Below are positions 17,948 to 27,353 of a stretch of 64,000 bases of DNA, piece by piece. The notes under the pieces are model-generated. The model made no database searches, was not told where the DNA came from, and was given only the letters and a program-made list of their open reading frames with translations. A program made the position numbers and the translations under genes. The number at the start of each line of letters is the position of its first letter. Position 1 is the first letter of the stretch. Source of the DNA: Winogradskyella ursingii (GTDB lineage Bacteria; Bacteroidota; Bacteroidia; Flavobacteriales; Flavobacteriaceae); contig NZ_JABFDH010000006.1 of the NCBI RefSeq assembly GCF_013403975.1, forward strand, positions 217,767 through 281,766, written 5' to 3'.

Positions 17948-19375
17948 ATGAAAAACCCTACTTTTTTCGTTGTATTTTTTCTTACGTTTTATTTGTCTCA
18001 AGCTCAAGTTGGTATAGGAACGACTAGTCCCGATCCTTCATCTATTTTAGATGTACAATCCACAACTCAGGGTATGTTGGCACCAAGGATGTCCACTGCA
18101 CAGCGTACCGGCATTTCAAATCCAGCAGAAGGACTTTTGGTTTATGATTTAGATCAAGGCTCTTTTTATTATTATCAAGCTGGCACATGGGATCAATTGG
18201 GTAATGCGGAGAAAAGAAATAATTATGTATTGGTAAAGACTGAAGCAGATTTACCAGCACCAAGTGGAGGAGTAATAACGTTAGATGAAAACACCCTTTA
18301 TGAGATAAATGGTACGGTAGTTGTTTCCACACCTGTTAATCTTAATGGTGCTTATTTAATTGGTTTAGATACTAATGAAGATGTGTTGGCAAGGCTTGGT
18401 GGTACCTTGTTTATGGGTAATAAAGGAGGTAGTATACGAAATGTTACCTTGTCTGCTCCAGGTGGTACTATATTTGATTTGGACGATACTTCAAATAGTG
18501 AAACTTTTGTACTGCAAAGTAGTATCGTTGCAAACTCTACATCTGTAGGAACCATAAAAGGATTTTCATTACTCTTTTTTAATATTGTTCAATTTGCTGG
18601 CAATTCCGATGGTATAACTTACGAAAATATTGATGACATTTTATTAAATAATTTAGGATGGTTGTCAAGTAATAGCGGCACCTATGAAACGTTTATAGGC
18701 ACTTTTGATTTAATTGAGAAGGTAAGTGGTTTTTCGAATGTTGATTTAGGTGATTTTGGTATAGATGTGAGTTCTAATCCCACGGTAAATTCTGGAATTA
18801 TACTAGGTACTGCCTTTACAGGAACATCTACTACTTTTGTTAACAGATATACGGTTGGTTCTTTTACAGGATATAGTTTTACTAAGAAGTGGTTTGTAAA
18901 CTGTCCTGGTATTCCATTGGAAGCAGACTTATCCGCATCAGGTAATTTTTATTTTAATGGTGCCTTAACGACCGGTTTTACACAAACTATCACTAATGGA
19001 ACTGCAACAGAAGTTCAAGGTAATGGATCTTTTACAGCTAATAGTTTATTTAGATTTAATGCTGTTGGTGGAGGAAATGGCTTGCAGTATGACGGTGTAA
19101 AACAACGTGAATTTGTAATTAATGCGTCTTTATCAGTAAGAGTGAGCAACGCTCCAGGAAATTTTTATGCTTTTATTGTGGCTAAAAACGGTACCTTAAT
19201 TACGGAATCAAACGCAGTTGTTTACATTGATAATGATAGTCAAATTCAGAATGTTGCCTTAAATGCTAGTGTGAGCCTTGCTCCCGGAGATGTAATTGAA
19301 GTTTATATACAGCGCTTAACTGGATCAGGTTCTGACACGTTAGCTGTTTTTTCTGAGAATTTGAGTATTAGATAA
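17948..19375 (+). CDS. Secreted fibre/adhesin-like protein with G-I-G-T-T N-terminal module
   Basis: A 475-residue exported protein. Signal peptide 1-19; then a module of about 65 residues (VGIGTTSPDPSSILDVQS ... GMLAPRMSTAQR ... GLLVYD ... FYYYQAGTW) widespread in Bacteroidota and resembling the baseplate-proximal part of tail-fibre-like proteins. The middle (about 100-290) has short repeated strands suggestive of a right-handed beta helix, and the last 140 residues look like a C1q/TNF-type jelly roll. No T9SS sorting domain is visible. Specific function unknown; a surface adhesin or carbohydrate-binding fibre is plausible. The next gene shares the N-terminal module. Confidence 0.65.
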   Translation: MKNPTFFVVFFLTFYLSQAQVGIGTTSPDPSSILDVQSTTQGMLAPRMSTAQRTGISNPAEGLLVYDLDQGSFYYYQAGTWDQLGNAEKRNNYVLVKTEADLPAPSGGVITLDENTLYEINGTVVVSTPVNLNGAYLIGLDTNEDVLARLGGTLFMGNKGGSIRNVTLSAPGGTIFDLDDTSNSETFVLQSSIVANSTSVGTIKGFSLLFFNIVQFAGNSDGITYENIDDILLNNLGWLSSNSGTYETFIGTFDLIEKVSGFSNVDLGDFGIDVSSNPTVNSGIILGTAFTGTSTTFVNRYTVGSFTGYSFTKKWFVNCPGIPLEADLSASGNFYFNGALTTGFTQTITNGTATEVQGNGSFTANSLFRFNAVGGGNGLQYDGVKQREFVINASLSVRVSNAPGNFYAFIVAKNGTLITESNAVVYIDNDSQIQNVALNASVSLAPGDVIEVYIQRLTGSGSDTLAVFSENLSIR

Positions 19376-19486
19376 TGAGATCACATTAGCTCATTTGATT
19401 TTAAAAGTTTCAATTTAGCGGTAAAATTTGTGTTTTGTCGGTACTATATATTTAAATGCTTAATCACAATATTATCCTAATTAGTT

Positions 19487-20287
19487 ATGAAATTTAATTT
19501 ACTGTTATTATTCTTTATTATTTGCAGTTATAGCTTAACTGCTCAAGTAGGCATTGGTACTACCGATCCAGACCCTTCATCAATTTTAGAAATGGATTCT
19601 GATTCTCAAGGCATGTTGACACCAAGAATGTTAACTACAGACAGAACATCCATAGCTTCACCTGCCACAGGGCTTTTGGTTTTTGATATAGATTTAAATG
19701 CATTTTATTTTTATAACGGCACGGTTTGGGAAGAAATGGAATCTACAGACGCGCCAAATAATAAAACAGCTGGTTGGGTTGCGCTCAATGATTTTGACAG
19801 TTCTTTCACCTTACCTTTTGTCAATTCTCCAGATTTAACAGATTACAGCAATTTTGTAGATTTAGATTTAGATTTTGAAAACGATCCAAGTGATTCTACT
19901 ATAAGTTCATTTGCACCTACAGGAACTACAGCTGCTGATTTTTATGATAGTACCACTCACAAATTAACTCCGCTGGTAGTTGGTGACGCTGTTGTTCTCC
20001 GGTTATCTTTTGATGCTGTTCCTAATAATGGTAATGGTTTTATAGTTATTGCTATTGATATAGGGGACTCGAGCGAAATTATTATTTATGAAAAAACAAT
20101 TCCGTTATTAAGAGGTAATGGGAGACTAAGTAAAATTAGCGAAACTATTTTATTATACCAATTAGGACTTTTTGACGCAAACGGTGCAAAAATTAAAATT
20201 GCTTACTCAAGAGCAAACCAAACTACTGGTAGTGACTGTGTAGTTAGCAAATTTGGCTTAGTGGTTTCTAAATTTACTAACGACTAA
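19487..20287 (+). CDS. Second secreted protein with G-I-G-T-T N-terminal module
   Basis: A 266-residue exported protein with signal peptide 1-19 and an N-terminal module (about 20-85: VGIGTTDPDPSSILEMDS, GMLTPRMLTTDR, GLLVFD, FYFYNGTVWEEM) clearly homologous to that of the preceding gene. It lacks the long middle region; the C-terminal 170 residues are a separate beta-rich domain. The two genes are probably tandem-duplicate derivatives that kept the N-terminus and acquired different C-terminal domains. It lies 111 bases downstream, so it may have its own promoter. The last four bases overlap the end of the convergent TonB receptor gene. Confidence 0.65.
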   Translation: MKFNLLLLFFIICSYSLTAQVGIGTTDPDPSSILEMDSDSQGMLTPRMLTTDRTSIASPATGLLVFDIDLNAFYFYNGTVWEEMESTDAPNNKTAGWVALNDFDSSFTLPFVNSPDLTDYSNFVDLDLDFENDPSDSTISSFAPTGTTAADFYDSTTHKLTPLVVGDAVVLRLSFDAVPNNGNGFIVIAIDIGDSSEIIIYEKTIPLLRGNGRLSKISETILLYQLGLFDANGAKIKIAYSRANQTTGSDCVVSKFGLVVSKFTND

Positions 20288-22749
20288 AACCTGGCGGACA
20301 ACCTTAGATTAAAAACCCTTGGTGTCAAAAAATTAGGAATAGCAAATTGTCGTTTTGAATACACATCCCTAACCCAAGTATTGGTAATGGTGTTTTGGTT
20401 ATTGAACATGTTATAGATTTCAAAGCCAATAGATAAATCCTTAAAGGTATTTTTCCAGTTAGACTTATAAGTCTTTTCAGAATCCACTAACACATAAGAA
20501 ATACCCAAATCTGCACGTCTATAATCACGTAATCTAATCTGAAAATCATACGGGTCTGCATAACTTGGAGAACCTCCAGGAACTCCAGTGTTATAGACCA
20601 AATTCAAATACATTTTTAAATCTGGGATGTTTGGCACATAATCCTGAAACAGTACACCGAACTTTAATCGTTGGTCGGTTGGTCTGGCGATGTAGCCTCT
20701 ATTGTCTATATTTTCTTCGGTTTTTAAATAACCAAAACTGAACCAAGATTCTGTACCTGGTACAAACTCACCGTTTAATCTTAAATCCAAACCATATGCA
20801 TAAGCTACGGCATTATTCTTCGCACGATATCTAATTCTAACGTTTTCTAGTGTGTAAGGGTTCACATCAGTTAAGTTTTTGTAATAAGCCTCAGACACTA
20901 ATTTAAATGGTCTATCCCAGATTTCGAAGCTGTACTCATTACCAAGTACAATATGAAAGGATTTTTGTGCTTTCACTTTTGGCTGTACAACACCAGAAGA
21001 ATCTCTCAACTCGCGATAAAAAGGTGGCTGGTAATACAATCCACTAGCAATTCTAAAAAGCATATCTTTTTCCCAATCTGGTTTAATCGCAAATTGTGCG
21101 CGTGGACTAACTACAATTTGCGAATTCGATTCAATACCATCTCCATTGACCGTCCAGCTATGGGCTCTAACACCTGCATTGTAAAAAACCTCATTGGTTC
21201 CCCAAGTAGAGCGTTTGCTGTATTGGGCAAAAGCTTGTAAACGGTCTATTTGAACTTTGTTTAGTGCCCTAATATTTTCAAAAGCAGTAATTGGTCCAGA
21301 AAAAGGGATTTCAGGTTGAAAATTAGGACCTGTGAAATTTGGAGGTCTTATTGAGAATCCTGCCGAATCAATAACTTCATATTCTACCAATCTATCTCTA
21401 ATATCTTCATGCGTGTATTTTACAGACCATTCTACGGTACTTTCGTCATCAATGTTATAATCGCCACGATGTTCAACATTCACAATAAAAGCATCCAAAT
21501 CATTACGAGCGTGTGTGAGTTGTGAGCCAATGCCTTCACTGAATTCAACTTCCCCTAAATCTTCATCACCAATATTGGAATTCACTTCACCTAATCTATA
21601 TTGTGCGAAAATGTCAAAATACTCCTGCTCTAAAGTATGGTATGCAGAGCCAATAAGTTTTAAAGTCAAGTCATCACTTAAAAAATAGTTGGCTTTAAAT
21701 GCGCCGAAATAGGTTTGGTATCTATCGTCTTCTTGGCCATCGTAAAACACGAGTAGTGCTACAGGTTCTTCCAAGGTTCCAAAATTTGTCTGTCTGTTTT
21801 CGGGTTGAAATTTATAGCGGTTCAACGAAATATTTCCGAGAAAATTCAAATGAAATTTATCTGAAAACCGATAAGTCAAATACGTCTGTGCATCTGCAAA
21901 GACAGGTTCTACATTGCCTTCGGTTTCAAGGTTATTTAAAATTAGACTATTATCTCTATAACGCACGCCTGCAATGCCCGAAAACTTACCATTTTTACTA
22001 ACGGTCTCTGCAGCAATACTGCCGCCCAATAGACTCAGGTCTGTTCTGATACCAAATTCGTAAGGGTTTCTGTAGGTAATGTCTAAGACTGAGGATAATT
22101 TATCGCCATATTTTGCTTGAAAACCACCAGCCGAAAAATCGACATTCTGTACCAAATCTGTGTTAACGAAACTCAGCCCTTCTTGATTCCCAGAGCGAAT
22201 TAAAAAAGGTCGGTACACCTCGATCTCATTAACGTAAACTAAGTTCTCATCAAAATTTCCACCACGTACGGAATATTGTGTACTCAACTCATTGGAAATG
22301 TTAACTCCTGGTAAAGTTTTTAGAATATTTTCGACACCAGGTTGTGCACCTTTTATTGTTCTAATAACTTCAGGGGAAATGGTCGTAACCCCATCAACCG
22401 ATTGGCGTGTATTAGTATTGATGACGACTTCTGCAATTTGTTCTATTTCAATTTTTAAAACAGGGTTGTATTCAATTTCCTGACCGTTTTCCAGTTTAAA
22501 TTTCTGCTGAACACTTTTATGTCCGATATGTGTAAAGAGAACAACAACCTCTATATCTGAAGGAATTTTCAATTCGTAAAAACCGTTCGTATTTGTAGTC
22601 GTTCCTTCGCCTGGATTCGCTTTTATATTTACGTTTGAAACTGGTTGATTTGCTTCATCTAAAATAACACCTCTTATGGTTGCAGATTGCGAAAAAGAGA
22701 GCACACCAAAAAGCAAACAGAGGACAGAGGTAAGATGAAAGCGTTTCAA
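20284..22749 (-). CDS. TonB-dependent receptor with carboxypeptidase-like regulatory domain
   Basis: An 821-residue outer membrane receptor. Signal peptide about 1-20 (ending FSQSATIRG), a carboxypeptidase-regulatory-like beta domain (about 22-105, VILDEANQPVSNVNIKANPG), a plug domain (about 120-230, with VENILKTLPGVNISNELSTQ and YSVRGGNFDENLVYVNEIEV) and a 22-strand-type barrel to the C-terminal RLSARF, which ends on an aromatic residue as outer membrane proteins do. No SusD partner gene is adjacent, so it is not a classical SusCD pair. Substrate cannot be inferred. Confidence 0.9.
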   Translation of the reverse strand: MKRFHLTSVLCLLFGVLSFSQSATIRGVILDEANQPVSNVNIKANPGEGTTTNTNGFYELKIPSDIEVVVLFTHIGHKSVQQKFKLENGQEIEYNPVLKIEIEQIAEVVINTNTRQSVDGVTTISPEVIRTIKGAQPGVENILKTLPGVNISNELSTQYSVRGGNFDENLVYVNEIEVYRPFLIRSGNQEGLSFVNTDLVQNVDFSAGGFQAKYGDKLSSVLDITYRNPYEFGIRTDLSLLGGSIAAETVSKNGKFSGIAGVRYRDNSLILNNLETEGNVEPVFADAQTYLTYRFSDKFHLNFLGNISLNRYKFQPENRQTNFGTLEEPVALLVFYDGQEDDRYQTYFGAFKANYFLSDDLTLKLIGSAYHTLEQEYFDIFAQYRLGEVNSNIGDEDLGEVEFSEGIGSQLTHARNDLDAFIVNVEHRGDYNIDDESTVEWSVKYTHEDIRDRLVEYEVIDSAGFSIRPPNFTGPNFQPEIPFSGPITAFENIRALNKVQIDRLQAFAQYSKRSTWGTNEVFYNAGVRAHSWTVNGDGIESNSQIVVSPRAQFAIKPDWEKDMLFRIASGLYYQPPFYRELRDSSGVVQPKVKAQKSFHIVLGNEYSFEIWDRPFKLVSEAYYKNLTDVNPYTLENVRIRYRAKNNAVAYAYGLDLRLNGEFVPGTESWFSFGYLKTEENIDNRGYIARPTDQRLKFGVLFQDYVPNIPDLKMYLNLVYNTGVPGGSPSYADPYDFQIRLRDYRRADLGISYVLVDSEKTYKSNWKNTFKDLSIGFEIYNMFNNQNTITNTWVRDVYSKRQFAIPNFLTPRVFNLRLSARF

Positions 22750-22847
22750 ATACGAGTTTTTTGTTAGTTCAAGTACAACGTTCTAGAATTTGAGAATCAG
22801 TATTGATCCTTTACTCTAAAAGCAAGGTGTTCTTCAATTTTATTAAT

Positions 22848-24539
22848 CTATTTTCTAAAAAATGTTGCTTCAAATGTAGAACTATTTCCAACATTATCGG
22901 TAACGATAACCTTTAATTCATTTTTGGTATCCTTCACTATGCCATCATTAAAATCATGCACCAAAGAATTGGTTTTATAATCATACTCCATTAATATCCA
23001 CTCACCATTTACGGTCGCTCTGTATTTGCTAATTCCGGATAAATCGTCATCAATTTTCAATTTTAAATAACGGTATTTGCTCAACCATTTTTTATCTTGA
23101 AAATTTACAGGTTCAATAGTCGGTGCGGTTGTATCCATTGCCAAAGTATAGATGCCAAACGTTTTACTTCCAGCGCTTAAGATGTTGCCTTTACGTTTTG
23201 TAGTGACGTAGCTTGGTCTTTTGTAGTATCCATAAAGCCGTGCAATAAACAATTTGTCTTGATGCTCTGTTTTGTAGTTACTGATGTCGTAATTAATGTA
23301 AAAGTTTTTTTGAAGCGGTATATTGTCCTCGTGCAGAAATAATGTGTCGCTGCTCACTTTGAAGTCTATAAATGTATCGTCGTAAACTGTATTGTCATAA
23401 AAGTTAACTTTAAAGTTTCCATCAGTGAGTACTGTTGGTTGGTCACTATAAATTAGGGATTTTGATATATTATCTAAAGGTTGTGTTGTAGTTATATTCT
23501 CTGTTGTATTTCCATCAACAGGAATGTTTACCCAGGTCTCATTGTTCTTAAAATCTCTGATTCTAATTCTGTAAACGGAAGACGTGCTGTCTTCTACATT
23601 AACATACCCATTATCGTAAACATCTTTATAAAGACTTAACGGGTTATTCTTTTGAACAAATAATTTCTGAATACGCGATCGGTTTGTTTTAAAATATTCG
23701 TAGTCAATTAATCGCTTTATGTGTTTGGATTCGTCAAAGCTAAAACGCTTAAAATCAATCTCGAGACTTTTATTACCATTAAAAAAAGTTTGGATATTGC
23801 TTACGCCATTGTTGTTTGGTGCATAGTCCAACTTGTCGTAAGACACCACACCAAAACCAATATTACCATATGCATTTATTTTTTCAACTTCGTAACTGCC
23901 ATTTTTCTTTGGGATTAAACGTAATTCAACACGTTCATTTTTACCGTTAATAAATGAATTTCCATCTTTTGGATATGCATAAACGCCAGAAACATAAGGT
24001 GATTTGGTGTCTTTTACGTCAATGCCAAAAAGCATCGGATTCATGGGTCTTTCTGCATTATCTCTAATCTCATAGTGCAAATGTGGTCCGCCTGAGCTGC
24101 CGGTATTTCCTGAGAACCCTATAATTTCATTTTTATCGATTAATAATTCTTCGGAATTTGGGAATACTTCTACCTCAAAACTTTCCTTTTCATATTGGCA
24201 GTCTTTGATGTATTGCTCTAATCGAGGTGAGAGTTGCTGCAGGTGTGCATACACTGTTGTATATCCATTGGGATGGGTAATGTATATGGCCTTGCCATAG
24301 CCAAAATGTGCAATTTTAATTCGGCTTACATAACCCTTGGCAGTACTGTAAACTTTAAGTCCTGTTTTTTGCCTAGTCTTAATGTCTAGACCAGAATGGA
24401 AATGTGATGAGCGTAATTCGCCAAAAGTACCAGCGAGTACAATTGGAATGTCCAAAGGATTGCTAAAATAATCTTGGGGATAATCAGATTGGGAAAAAAC
24501 ACTACTTGAAATTAATAAAAAGGCTAAGATTTTTCTCAT
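22848..24539 (-). CDS. M23 family metallopeptidase (LytM domain)
   Basis: A 563-residue exported protein with signal peptide 1-16. The M23/LytM peptidase domain lies near the N-terminus (about 30-175): HFHSGLDIKTR supplies the first zinc ligands and SGGPHLHYEIRDN the HxH motif, so the site appears complete. The remaining 390 residues are beta-rich, possibly immunoglobulin-like, with YRATVNGEWI near the end. Such proteins cleave peptidoglycan cross-bridges or act as envelope regulators. It is downstream of no obvious partner; the TonB receptor gene lies about 100 bases further on in the same direction. Confidence 0.88.
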   Translation of the reverse strand: MRKILAFLLISSSVFSQSDYPQDYFSNPLDIPIVLAGTFGELRSSHFHSGLDIKTRQKTGLKVYSTAKGYVSRIKIAHFGYGKAIYITHPNGYTTVYAHLQQLSPRLEQYIKDCQYEKESFEVEVFPNSEELLIDKNEIIGFSGNTGSSGGPHLHYEIRDNAERPMNPMLFGIDVKDTKSPYVSGVYAYPKDGNSFINGKNERVELRLIPKKNGSYEVEKINAYGNIGFGVVSYDKLDYAPNNNGVSNIQTFFNGNKSLEIDFKRFSFDESKHIKRLIDYEYFKTNRSRIQKLFVQKNNPLSLYKDVYDNGYVNVEDSTSSVYRIRIRDFKNNETWVNIPVDGNTTENITTTQPLDNISKSLIYSDQPTVLTDGNFKVNFYDNTVYDDTFIDFKVSSDTLFLHEDNIPLQKNFYINYDISNYKTEHQDKLFIARLYGYYKRPSYVTTKRKGNILSAGSKTFGIYTLAMDTTAPTIEPVNFQDKKWLSKYRYLKLKIDDDLSGISKYRATVNGEWILMEYDYKTNSLVHDFNDGIVKDTKNELKVIVTDNVGNSSTFEATFFRK

Positions 24540-24660
24540 AAAAATGCAATTGAAGCTAAAATATTAATTTGAAGACAATTTGCAAACGATAAAATGTCTT
24601 TATTTTTTTAACGAGTTAATTCTTTTGATGTTATGCAAATAAAAAATAATTGTAAAAGAA

Positions 24661-24691
24661 TTGTGTTTTTACTTAAGGTATGTTAACTTTG
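24661..24691 (+). promoter_or_regulatory. Promoter for the zapA operon
   Basis: TTG at 24661-24663, a 20-base spacer and TAACTTTG at 24684-24691 match the flavobacterial housekeeping consensus. The predicted start lies about 20 bases before the ATG at 24716. Confidence 0.65.
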
Positions 24692-24715
24692 TTTCAATAG
24701 TATTGAATTGCTTTA

Positions 24716-25006
24716 ATGAGTAAAATAGAAGACATTGTTGATGCTTTAGAGAATAAAATCAGTAAGATTTTACATAAGCAGGAAGTCTTAAAACAGACCA
24801 ATGCCAATCTCTCCAGTCAACTGGCTGAACAACAAGAAAAACTTCTGGAGCAACAAGAAGAGATTTCTTCTTGGATTGAGAAACATGAAACACTCAAAAT
24901 AGCAAACTCAATGCTTGGTAGTGACGAAAATAAACGAGAAACAAAGCTCAAAATAAATGCAATTATTAGAGATATTGACCATTGTATAGGCCAACTCTCA
25001 GAATAA
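24716..25006 (+). CDS. Small coiled-coil protein upstream of zapA
   Basis: A 96-residue, highly charged protein with no signal peptide. Residues about 5-65 form a heptad-like, Gln/Glu-rich helix (QLAEQQEKLLEQQEEISSWIEK) that should be a coiled coil. The gene precedes zapA by 18 bases under a shared promoter, and this arrangement recurs in flavobacteria, so a role in division-site organisation (a ZapB-like partner) is a reasonable but unproven inference. Confidence 0.7.
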   Translation: MSKIEDIVDALENKISKILHKQEVLKQTNANLSSQLAEQQEKLLEQQEEISSWIEKHETLKIANSMLGSDENKRETKLKINAIIRDIDHCIGQLSE

Positions 25007-25024
25007 ATTTGTAAATTAGATTCA

Positions 25025-25312
25025 ATGTCAGATCAATTAAAAATTAAGCTTTCTATTGCAAATAGAGTTTATCCTTTGACAATAAATCCGAGTCAGGAAG
25101 AAGGTTTAAGGAAGGCGACAAAAAAAATTGAAGCCATGATAGGACAATTTGAGCAAAACTATTCAGTTAGGGATAAGCAGGATGTTTTGGCCATGTGTGC
25201 TTTACAATTTGCTGCTCAAGTTGAGCAAAAATCTATAGACAAAGAGTATGTGAACGAAGAAGTACAGGAAAAGCTAGAAGCTTTGAATGAACTTTTGAAA
25301 ACTCACATATAA
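25025..25312 (+). CDS. zapA: Cell division protein ZapA
   Basis: A 95-residue ZapA homologue that binds and bundles FtsZ at the division ring. The KIKLSIANRVYPLTI strand pair, followed by QEEGLRKATKKIEAMI and a long C-terminal helix with LAMCALQFAAQVEQ, is typical; the length matches small ZapA proteins. It follows the coiled-coil gene and precedes the 6S-like RNA and rny, a gene order conserved in flavobacteria. Confidence 0.9.
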   Translation: MSDQLKIKLSIANRVYPLTINPSQEEGLRKATKKIEAMIGQFEQNYSVRDKQDVLAMCALQFAAQVEQKSIDKEYVNEEVQEKLEALNELLKTHI

Positions 25313-25345
25313 CTCGTACGTTCTTTTAAATAAAATAAGGTTACT

Positions 25346-25552
25346 GCCTACATTAGTTATATTTTTTGACAAACTCAACGTTAATTCTTTAAAAAGGGTG
25401 AGTTAAAGTTGTAAGAGCGTGCCGCTAGTGCTTTATGCTGAATTTATTTCAGCACGTAAAGTATCTTAGGCGGATTTTCGATCAGCTTGTTAGCCCTAAA
25501 CTTGTTTTTAAGGAGTTTAGTACAAAATCCAAAACTGATGTAGGCTTTTTTT
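25346..25552 (+). ncRNA. ssrS: 6S RNA (SsrS, flavobacterial type)
   Basis: The zapA-rny gap is where the 6S RNA gene lies in many bacteria. GCCTACATTAGTT (25346-25358) pairs with AACTGATGTAGGC (25533-25545), with one G-U pair, as a closing stem and is followed by seven T. Inside are a long apical hairpin (TGCTGAA 25436-25442 with TTCAGCA 25448-25454, extended by CTTTA/TAAAG and CCGC-TAG/CTTAGGCGG) and two small side hairpins flanking a bubble, the arrangement by which 6S mimics an open promoter for RNA polymerase. The 5' end may lie a few bases earlier. Confidence 0.75.
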
Positions 25553-25570
25553 ATATACTAAACTAATATA

Positions 25571-27154
25571 ATGAACATGGACACGAATACAATTTTATAT
25601 ATTGTTGGAGGAGTAGTTTTAGGTATCATACTTGGTTACATTATAGCCAAGGCCCTAGAAAAAGGAAAGGCTTCCAAGATAATTTCTGATGCTGAAAATG
25701 AATCTAAATCAATATTAAAACAAGCCAATATAGATGCTGAAGCATTAAAGAAAGACAAAATTTTACAGGCTAAAGAAAAATTTATTGAGCTCAAATCAGA
25801 GCACGAAAAGGTAATACTTTCCCGAGATAAGAAGATGGCCGAAGCGGAAAAACGTATTCGGGACAAAGAGTCGCAGATTTCTAGTGAACTCTCAAAAACC
25901 AAAAAATCCAATCAATCATTAGAGGATAAAATCAAGGACTATAATTTTAGACTTGAATTTGTTGAAAAGAAAAAAGAGGAACTAGAAAAAGCACATAAGA
26001 GTCAGATAAAACAATTAGAGGTTATATCGGCACTCTCAGCAGAAGAAGCTAAGGACCAATTGATCGAGTCCCTGAAAGAAGAAGCTAAGACGGATGCGAT
26101 GGGATTTGTTCAGGATACATTGGAAGAAGCAAAACTCACTGCCCAGCAAGAAGCCAAGAAAATCATCATCAATACGATTCAGCGTATAGGAACTGAAGAA
26201 GCCGTTGACAATTGTGTGTCCGTTTTTAATATTGAATCTGACGATGTTAAAGGTAGAATTATTGGTCGTGAAGGTCGAAACATTAGAGCTATAGAAGCGG
26301 CAACGGGTGTGGAGATCATTGTAGATGATACACCAGAAGCCATTATTTTATCATGTTTTGATTCGGTAAGAAGGGAAATCGCCAGATTATCGCTTCACAA
26401 ATTGGTGACTGACGGTAGAATTCATCCAGCCAGAATTGAAGAAGTAGTCAGAAAAACTGAAAAGCAAATAGAACAGGAAATTATAGAAGTAGGTAAGCGT
26501 ACCGTTATTGATTTGGGTATACACGGATTACACCCAGAATTGATTAAAATGGTAGGTAGAATGAAGTACCGTTCTTCTTATGGACAAAATTTATTACAGC
26601 ACTCACGCGAAGTAGCTAAACTTTGTGGAGTCATGGCTGCAGAATTAGGATTAAATCCAAAATTAGCGAAGCGTGCCGGTTTATTACACGATATTGGTAA
26701 AGTCCCATCTTCAGAAACCGATGTGGAAACACCACACGCTATTCTTGGTATGCAATGGGCGGAGAAACATGGAGAAAAACCCGAGGTTTGTAACGCTATT
26801 GGAGCTCACCATGACGAGATAGAAATGAATACGTTGTTATCTCCAATTGTGCAGGTTTGTGATGCTATTTCAGGTGCAAGACCTGGTGCAAGACGCCAAG
26901 TATTGGATTCTTACATTCAACGTTTAAAGGATTTAGAAGATGTCGCTTTCGGATTTACAGGTGTGAAAAAGGCATATGCCATTCAAGCAGGTAGAGAGTT
27001 GCGCGTCATTGTTGAGAGTGAAAAAGTTAATGATGACAGAGCAGCAAGTCTCTCGTTTGAAATTTCACAGAAAATACAAACGGACATGACTTATCCAGGA
27101 CAGGTTAAGGTTACAGTGATCCGTGAGACACGTGCGGTCAATATTGCTAAATAA
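25571..27154 (+). CDS. rny: Ribonuclease Y
   Basis: A 527-residue membrane-anchored endoribonuclease that starts mRNA decay. Order: N-terminal transmembrane helix (about 6-26, [20 protein letters not shown]), long coiled coil (about 30-200), KH domain (about 217-280, with [15 protein letters not shown]) and an HD domain (about 330-430, with [16 protein letters not shown] and AIGAHHDE). All HD metal-binding residues appear intact. Length is normal. The start at MNMDTNT is supported by the family N-terminus. It is preceded by the 6S-like RNA and followed by a strong terminator. Confidence 0.95.
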   Translation: MNMDTNTILYIVGGVVLGIILGYIIAKALEKGKASKIISDAENESKSILKQANIDAEALKKDKILQAKEKFIELKSEHEKVILSRDKKMAEAEKRIRDKESQISSELSKTKKSNQSLEDKIKDYNFRLEFVEKKKEELEKAHKSQIKQLEVISALSAEEAKDQLIESLKEEAKTDAMGFVQDTLEEAKLTAQQEAKKIIINTIQRIGTEEAVDNCVSVFNIESDDVKGRIIGREGRNIRAIEAATGVEIIVDDTPEAIILSCFDSVRREIARLSLHKLVTDGRIHPARIEEVVRKTEKQIEQEIIEVGKRTVIDLGIHGLHPELIKMVGRMKYRSSYGQNLLQHSREVAKLCGVMAAELGLNPKLAKRAGLLHDIGKVPSSETDVETPHAILGMQWAEKHGEKPEVCNAIGAHHDEIEMNTLLSPIVQVCDAISGARPGARRQVLDSYIQRLKDLEDVAFGFTGVKKAYAIQAGRELRVIVESEKVNDDRAASLSFEISQKIQTDMTYPGQVKVTVIRETRAVNIAK

Positions 27155-27174
27155 CAATAGACCAAAAAGTTATT

Positions 27175-27211
27175 AAAGCATCTGATTATTATTTCAGATG
27201 CTTTTTTTTTT
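27175..27211 (+). terminator. Intrinsic terminator of rny
   Basis: AAAGCATCTGA (27175-27185) pairs with TCAGATGCTTT (27194-27204) around an 8-base loop and is followed by a run of T. Confidence 0.85.
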
Positions 27212-27241
27212 AACTTTATTATAATTAAAGAACCTCATATT

Positions 27242-27352
27242 ATGAAACACGCTGTGGTTATGATATTGCTTTTGGTGGGTGTGCTCTCATGTTCTGAAGA
27301 TGATAATGTAAGCTCAGAATCTTCTGAGAGCGAGAAATATATAAGAACATAA
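27242..27352 (+). CDS. Very small putative lipoprotein (36 residues)
   Basis: An ATG at 27242 opens a 36-codon frame ending at TAA 27350-27352. The peptide has a textbook lipoprotein leader (KHAVVMILLLVGVLSC then SEDDN), and the remaining 20 residues are Ser/Glu-rich and hydrophilic. It lies between the rny terminator and the end of xerD, so it would need its own promoter. Either a genuine micro-lipoprotein or the degenerate head of a once longer lipoprotein gene; the intact leader and sensible composition favour translation. No family can be assigned. Confidence 0.5.
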   Translation: MKHAVVMILLLVGVLSCSEDDNVSSESSESEKYIRT

Positions 27353-27353
27353 A

